Positions 7,041-9,330 of a stretch of DNA of 9,330 nucleotides are shown here, piece after piece. Both the position numbers and the translations under genes were made by a program. The number at the start of each line of letters is the position of its first letter. Positions within the stretch are counted from its first letter, which is position 1. Source of the stretch: Syntrophobacterales bacterium (GTDB lineage Bacteria; Desulfobacterota; Syntrophia; Syntrophales; UBA6807); the NCBI GenBank assembly GCA_021159265.1, contig JAGGSD010000097.1:1-9330 (forward strand), read 5' to 3'. Under the pieces are notes generated by a model. That model made no database searches, had not been told where the DNA came from, and saw only the letters and a program-made list of their open reading frames with translations.

Positions 7041-8145
7041 CAGATGTTGATAAACGCCTATCAAAAAGGAACCGGACCCGCATGCCGGATTGAGGATTTT
7101 CAGTTTACTTGCCGCCCCGCGGGGACCCTGATCTTTGCCCTCGATTAATTTGCTGGCGGTTTGTTTTACGATGTAATCGACAATATAGGTTGGTGTGTAA
7201 TAAACGCCTCCTGCCTTCTTGAACTCAGGTTTATTTTCAACAACGGCCCGGTTACCGGAGGTAAGACGAATTACCTTTTCCAAAACCGTTCATAAACCTG
7301 CCCGAGAATATCTGCCGGAAGGACGGAAAATTCATACGGGCTGTCCGGGTAATAGAGATTTCTGAAAATATCCTTGAGGGTTTTGTCGTCAATTGTGAGA
7401 TCAAGTGTGAGATCATCGGGGGAAGATGTGCAATCCCTTTCCTTTCTGAAGTGAAAAAGGCTGAAGTTATAACGATCATCGGCCTGCTGAAATATCTGGC
7501 AGAGTCGCCGGTAGGTCCGTGTGCCGTTTCTCAAAGACATAAGCCTGCCGTATGGTTCGATGCCCCGGTCTTCACAGATGCGGAGAAAAACTATACGATC
7601 AATGGTACGCTGGACGATAAAATTCAGTTCGCGTTTTTTCAGGCCGGGATTCCGCAGGGCAATATTGCGCACCGGTACTTCACGCCACCGATCAATTTCT
7701 TCGAGAAACGCTGTGTCCACCCCGGCGGTTCCCCGCTTTACCTTGCTTGACTCGGACATATCTGTCAAATTAACCTTTGAGGATTGCATAGCGAGAGAAG
7801 ATAGGTGCAATCTCATCCCACCGGCTGATGTAATCAGTGTACGTCAGGTAAAAAATCCTGGCTGTTGAAGCCTTATCGGTTCTGCCCGGTTTTATCCGGC
7901 TATCATAGACGGCAAATTACTCAAAATCCGTCAGAATGCTGAGTGGTAATTTTGCCGACCAGGCATGTCGGCAAAGCTGGTAGGCCGGACCGATATCTTC
8001 CCTGATATTGACCGAGGGTTTTGAAGAAAGGATTGATAAACTCCTGACGAACCCGGACCTCGTTGTATTTGCCTGACCGATAAGTGTCGAGGTTGCGGTC
8101 GAAGCGTTCGACAAGTTTGTGTATTTCTTCGGAAGCTGACATCAT
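7041..8145 (-). pseudogene. Degraded Eco57I-like restriction-methylase (type IIG/related)
   Basis: Fragments in three minus frames read as one family in order. First is an N-terminal piece (MMSASEEIHKLVERFDRN...NEVRVRQEFINPFFKTLG) from 8145. Next is KPSVNIREDIGPAYQL...LPLSILTDFE to 7920. Then FAVYDSRIKPGRTDK...DEIAPIFSRYAILKG runs to 7773. Next is VKRGTAGVDTAFLEEIDRW...ADILGQVYERF to about 7285. Last is KVIRLTSG...GGVYYTPTYIVDYIV plus methylase motif I (NPACGSGSF), ending near 7041. Lesions are a deletion at 8012-8022 that shifts frame and removes the segment normally carrying the PD-(D/E)XK nuclease residues; TAA codons at 7917-7919 and 7770-7772; an extra base near 7756; a missing base in the T-run near 7282-7285; and loss of everything after motif I, including the catalytic NPPY motif. 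Intact relatives are roughly 1,000 aa, so about one third remains. It cannot encode a working enzyme. Confidence 0.88.
8012..8022 (-). other. Short-homology deletion junction in the restriction pseudogene
   Basis: On the minus strand the 11-mer AAAACCCTCGG reads as K-T-L-G in the upstream frame (FFKTLG) and as K-P-S-V in the downstream frame (KPSVNI). Relatives carry these two peptides about 45-50 residues apart, separated by the nuclease core (PDY ... VEAKK). One copy of a short direct repeat thus appears to have been lost together with the intervening DNA. Confidence 0.7.
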
Positions 8146-8324
8146 TTACCTGCCTTGATGAAAACAAATAAAGGGAGCGTAACAGTTTAATCAATATATT
8201 TCAGCATCAAGAATGATGAAGTCGTAAAAATAAAGTTTTTACTCCCACCTTGACAATACAAAAATTCGCAAGTAAATCATTGATGCACTCGTAGAAAGTT
8301 GGATTTCCCCTTCCTTGGTGGGAG

Positions 8325-8333
8325 TGCTATAAT
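8325..8333 (+). promoter_or_regulatory. Possible extended -10 promoter inside the repeat region
   Basis: TGCTATAAT is a perfect extended -10 element (TGN plus TATAAT). No good -35 box sits 16-18 bases upstream. Transcription would run towards the Nudix gene, 278 bases away, through the repeat hairpins. It could equally give a short non-coding transcript or be chance. Confidence 0.28.
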
Positions 8334-8530
8334 GACTTTCTTCCTGTTACCCTCCCCCAACTTGTTGGGGAAGGCAAGAGAAGGCAAGGGAAAGGGGACA
8401 TAACTAGTTTGAAATAGCGATGTTCTCACCCTCACCCCTGGCATTGATGCTTGCATGCATTAAAAATCATATAGAGTTGATTCGATACATTACGATATAT
8501 TCGAACCGATTCGCGCCAGGGCAGGCCTTA

Positions 8531-8558
8531 CCCTCTCCCATCAAAGGAGAGGGGTTTT
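8531..8558 (+). terminator. Terminator-like hairpin upstream of the Nudix gene
   Basis: CCCTCTCC (8531-8538) pairs with GGAGAGGG (8546-8553) across the loop CATCAAA, followed by G and four T residues. It is formally terminator-like, but it is also part of the repeat element and stands before, not after, a + strand gene. It may insulate the Nudix gene from upstream transcription. Confidence 0.4.
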
Positions 8559-8611
8559 AGGGATTTTTTACGAAACCGTCGAGGCTGAAATAATCATAAA
8601 GAAGGAAAGAA

Positions 8612-9166
8612 ATGAAAATTATAAAAAAAGAGTGTGTGTTTCACGGAACCTACCTGAGAATTGTCAATAAACACTTTAAAAACGGTAAGGGGCAAGAAGG
8701 CATTTGGGAATCAATAGAAAGAAAAAACATATATAATAAAGGGGCTGTAGCAGTTGTCGCTATAACAAAAGAAAAGGAGCTGATCTTAGAAAGGAATTGG
8801 AGGTTTCCTCTGGAATCTTTTGTTATCCAGCTTCCAGCAGGCCTTACCGATAAAAAGGGTGAGAGTGAAGAAGAAGCCGCAAGGAGAGAACTTCTGGAAG
8901 AAACCGGTTATCTGGCGGGAAAACTCATTCCTGTTATCTCAACACCTTCATGTTCATCATTGATTCCTACCATAGTAACTCACTTTTTCGCTCCTGATGT
9001 GGAATTTTCAGGAATCACAATGAGGGATACCGCTGAAAAAATCGAGATCCTGAAAGTTCCCATCGAGGAAGTAGATGATTTTTTCTTGAATCTACCTGAA
9101 GATACAGAATTGGATCTCGGAGTCCTGGGCATACTCAGAATTATGGAAAATAAAAACCTTCTCTAA
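8612..9166 (+). CDS. Nudix hydrolase, ADP-ribose pyrophosphatase type
   Basis: The protein is predicted to cleave a nucleoside diphosphate linked to another group, most likely ADP-ribose to AMP and ribose 5-phosphate, as a housekeeping cytoplasmic enzyme. At 184 aa it has the typical NudF/ADPRase size. The N-terminal part (1-45) forms the strand-rich lead-in expected for this subfamily. The Nudix box spans residues 77-100, with REL-LEE-TGY holding metal ligands Glu93, Glu96 and Glu97. It is preceded by QLPAG (73-77), as in ADPRases. The spacing from Gly77 to Glu84 is six residues instead of five, a one-residue insertion (TDKKG). The loop TPSCSS (111-116) lies where ADPRases carry SPGG/YPSPG. 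The ribosome site GAAGGAAAG lies just before the ATG. It is monocistronic here, with repeat DNA on one side and no gene following in the window. The substrate call is inference. Confidence 0.88.
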   Translation: MKIIKKECVFHGTYLRIVNKHFKNGKGQEGIWESIERKNIYNKGAVAVVAITKEKELILERNWRFPLESFVIQLPAGLTDKKGESEEEAARRELLEETGYLAGKLIPVISTPSCSSLIPTIVTHFFAPDVEFSGITMRDTAEKIEILKVPIEEVDDFFLNLPEDTELDLGVLGILRIMENKNLL

Positions 9167-9232
9167 AAATCATACCTTGTGTATCATAAACCTGAATCTT
9201 TGTTCCGATATTGCCTGATTATTGATAAATGC

Positions 9233-9261
9233 TTGATAACAAAAGTTAAATACGTTATATG
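9233..9261 (+). promoter_or_regulatory. Weak candidate promoter at the window edge
   Basis: TTGATA (9233-9238) and TATATG (9256-9261) are separated by 17 bases. They match the housekeeping promoter at five and four of six positions. Any gene it serves would start beyond the window. The rest of 9167-9330 is AT-rich and holds no supported gene. Confidence 0.22.
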
Positions 9262-9330
9262 AGGCCTTAAAGTCAAGACCTTTGCAGAATATTCAATTTT
9301 GTTCAAGTTCAAGGAAGGCGAAGATTTTAA

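Larger units (their letters stand above)
8222..8573. repeat. MITE-like or dispersed repeat element with terminal inverted repeats
   Basis: The segment is bounded by TCGTAAAAA (8222-8230) and its complement TTTTTACGA (8565-8573). It is non-coding and filled with symmetrical sequence. ACTCCCACC/GGTGGGAGT pair over 8241-8325. An 11-bp hairpin with one mismatch lies at 8351-8374. A tandem 10-mer (AAGGCAAGAG, AAGGCAAGGG) lies at 8371-8390. CCCTGGC/GCCAGGG pair over 8436-8521. CCCTCTCC/GGAGAGGG pair at 8531-8553. The CCCTCACCCC and CCCTCTCCC words are of the kind found in intergenic repeats of many proteobacteria. No transposase and no clear target-site duplication are visible, so the mobile nature is inferred. 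Confidence 0.5.

Noticed and set aside
6821..7093. 90-codon + strand frame and overlapping minus frame 6874-7083
   Set aside because: No ribosome site or recognisable motif, skewed composition from AT-rich DNA, and overlap with the antisense of the pseudogene end.
7451..7868. Plus-strand open frames of 99 and 115 codons
   Set aside because: They lie antisense to the restriction-methylase pseudogene, whose minus-strand peptide is clearly family-like.
8341..8400. CRISPR-like repetition (AAGGCAAGAG, AAGGCAAGGG)
   Set aside because: Only two adjacent imperfect 10-mers without spacers; this is a simple tandem duplication inside the repeat element.
9184..9330. Minus-strand open frame running off the window end (48 codons, contains KVLTLRPHITYLTF)
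   Set aside because: No start inside the window and no motif I can assign. It may be part of an intergenic repeat; a genome search with this segment would settle it.

Overview
The window looks like a stretch of an anaerobic, Gram-negative bacterial chromosome, most plausibly a sulfate-reducing or syntrophic deltaproteobacterium (Desulfobacterota or Syntrophales type). This is inferred from the combination of a TRAP transporter, a tungsten/molybdenum aldehyde ferredoxin oxidoreductase (AOR), an iron-type alcohol dehydrogenase, moderate base composition and the style of the intergenic repeats. No marker gene fixes the taxon.

Region 1 (1-3341) is a complete TRAP transporter operon on the + strand: dctP-type binding protein (116-1210), a stem-loop, small permease dctQ (1378-1887), and large permease dctM (1884-3215) overlapping dctQ by an ATGA junction. 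A terminator-like hairpin follows at 3306-3341. Region 2 (3342-6736) is a metabolic pair, also on +: an AOR of 614 aa whose real start is 3620, and an iron-dependent alcohol dehydrogenase (5508-6677), closed by a strong GC-rich hairpin at 6709-6736. The simplest joint reading is import of an organic acid (or related compound) by the TRAP system and interconversion of acid, aldehyde and alcohol by AOR (ferredoxin-linked) and ADH (NAD(P)H-linked). The regions upstream of dctP and of aor share a rare 16-base motif, TGGCA-N4-GTTTTGG, which suggests co-regulation.

Region 3 (about 7041-8145, - strand) is the wreck of an Eco57I-like (type IIG or related) restriction-methylase gene. It carries a short-homology deletion that removed the predicted nuclease catalytic segment, two nonsense codons, two single-base frameshifts, and a 3' truncation just after methylase motif I. 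Region 4 (8146-8611) is non-coding and dominated by inverted and direct repeats. A 352-bp part (8222-8573) is bounded by 9-bp inverted repeats and resembles a miniature mobile or dispersed repeat element.

Region 5 is an intact Nudix hydrolase gene of the ADP-ribose pyrophosphatase type (8612-9166), followed by 164 bases with no supported gene.

I see no clear evidence of a wholly new biological system. The points most worth following are the shared promoter-region motif linking transporter and enzymes, and the traceable decay of the restriction gene beside a MITE-like repeat.
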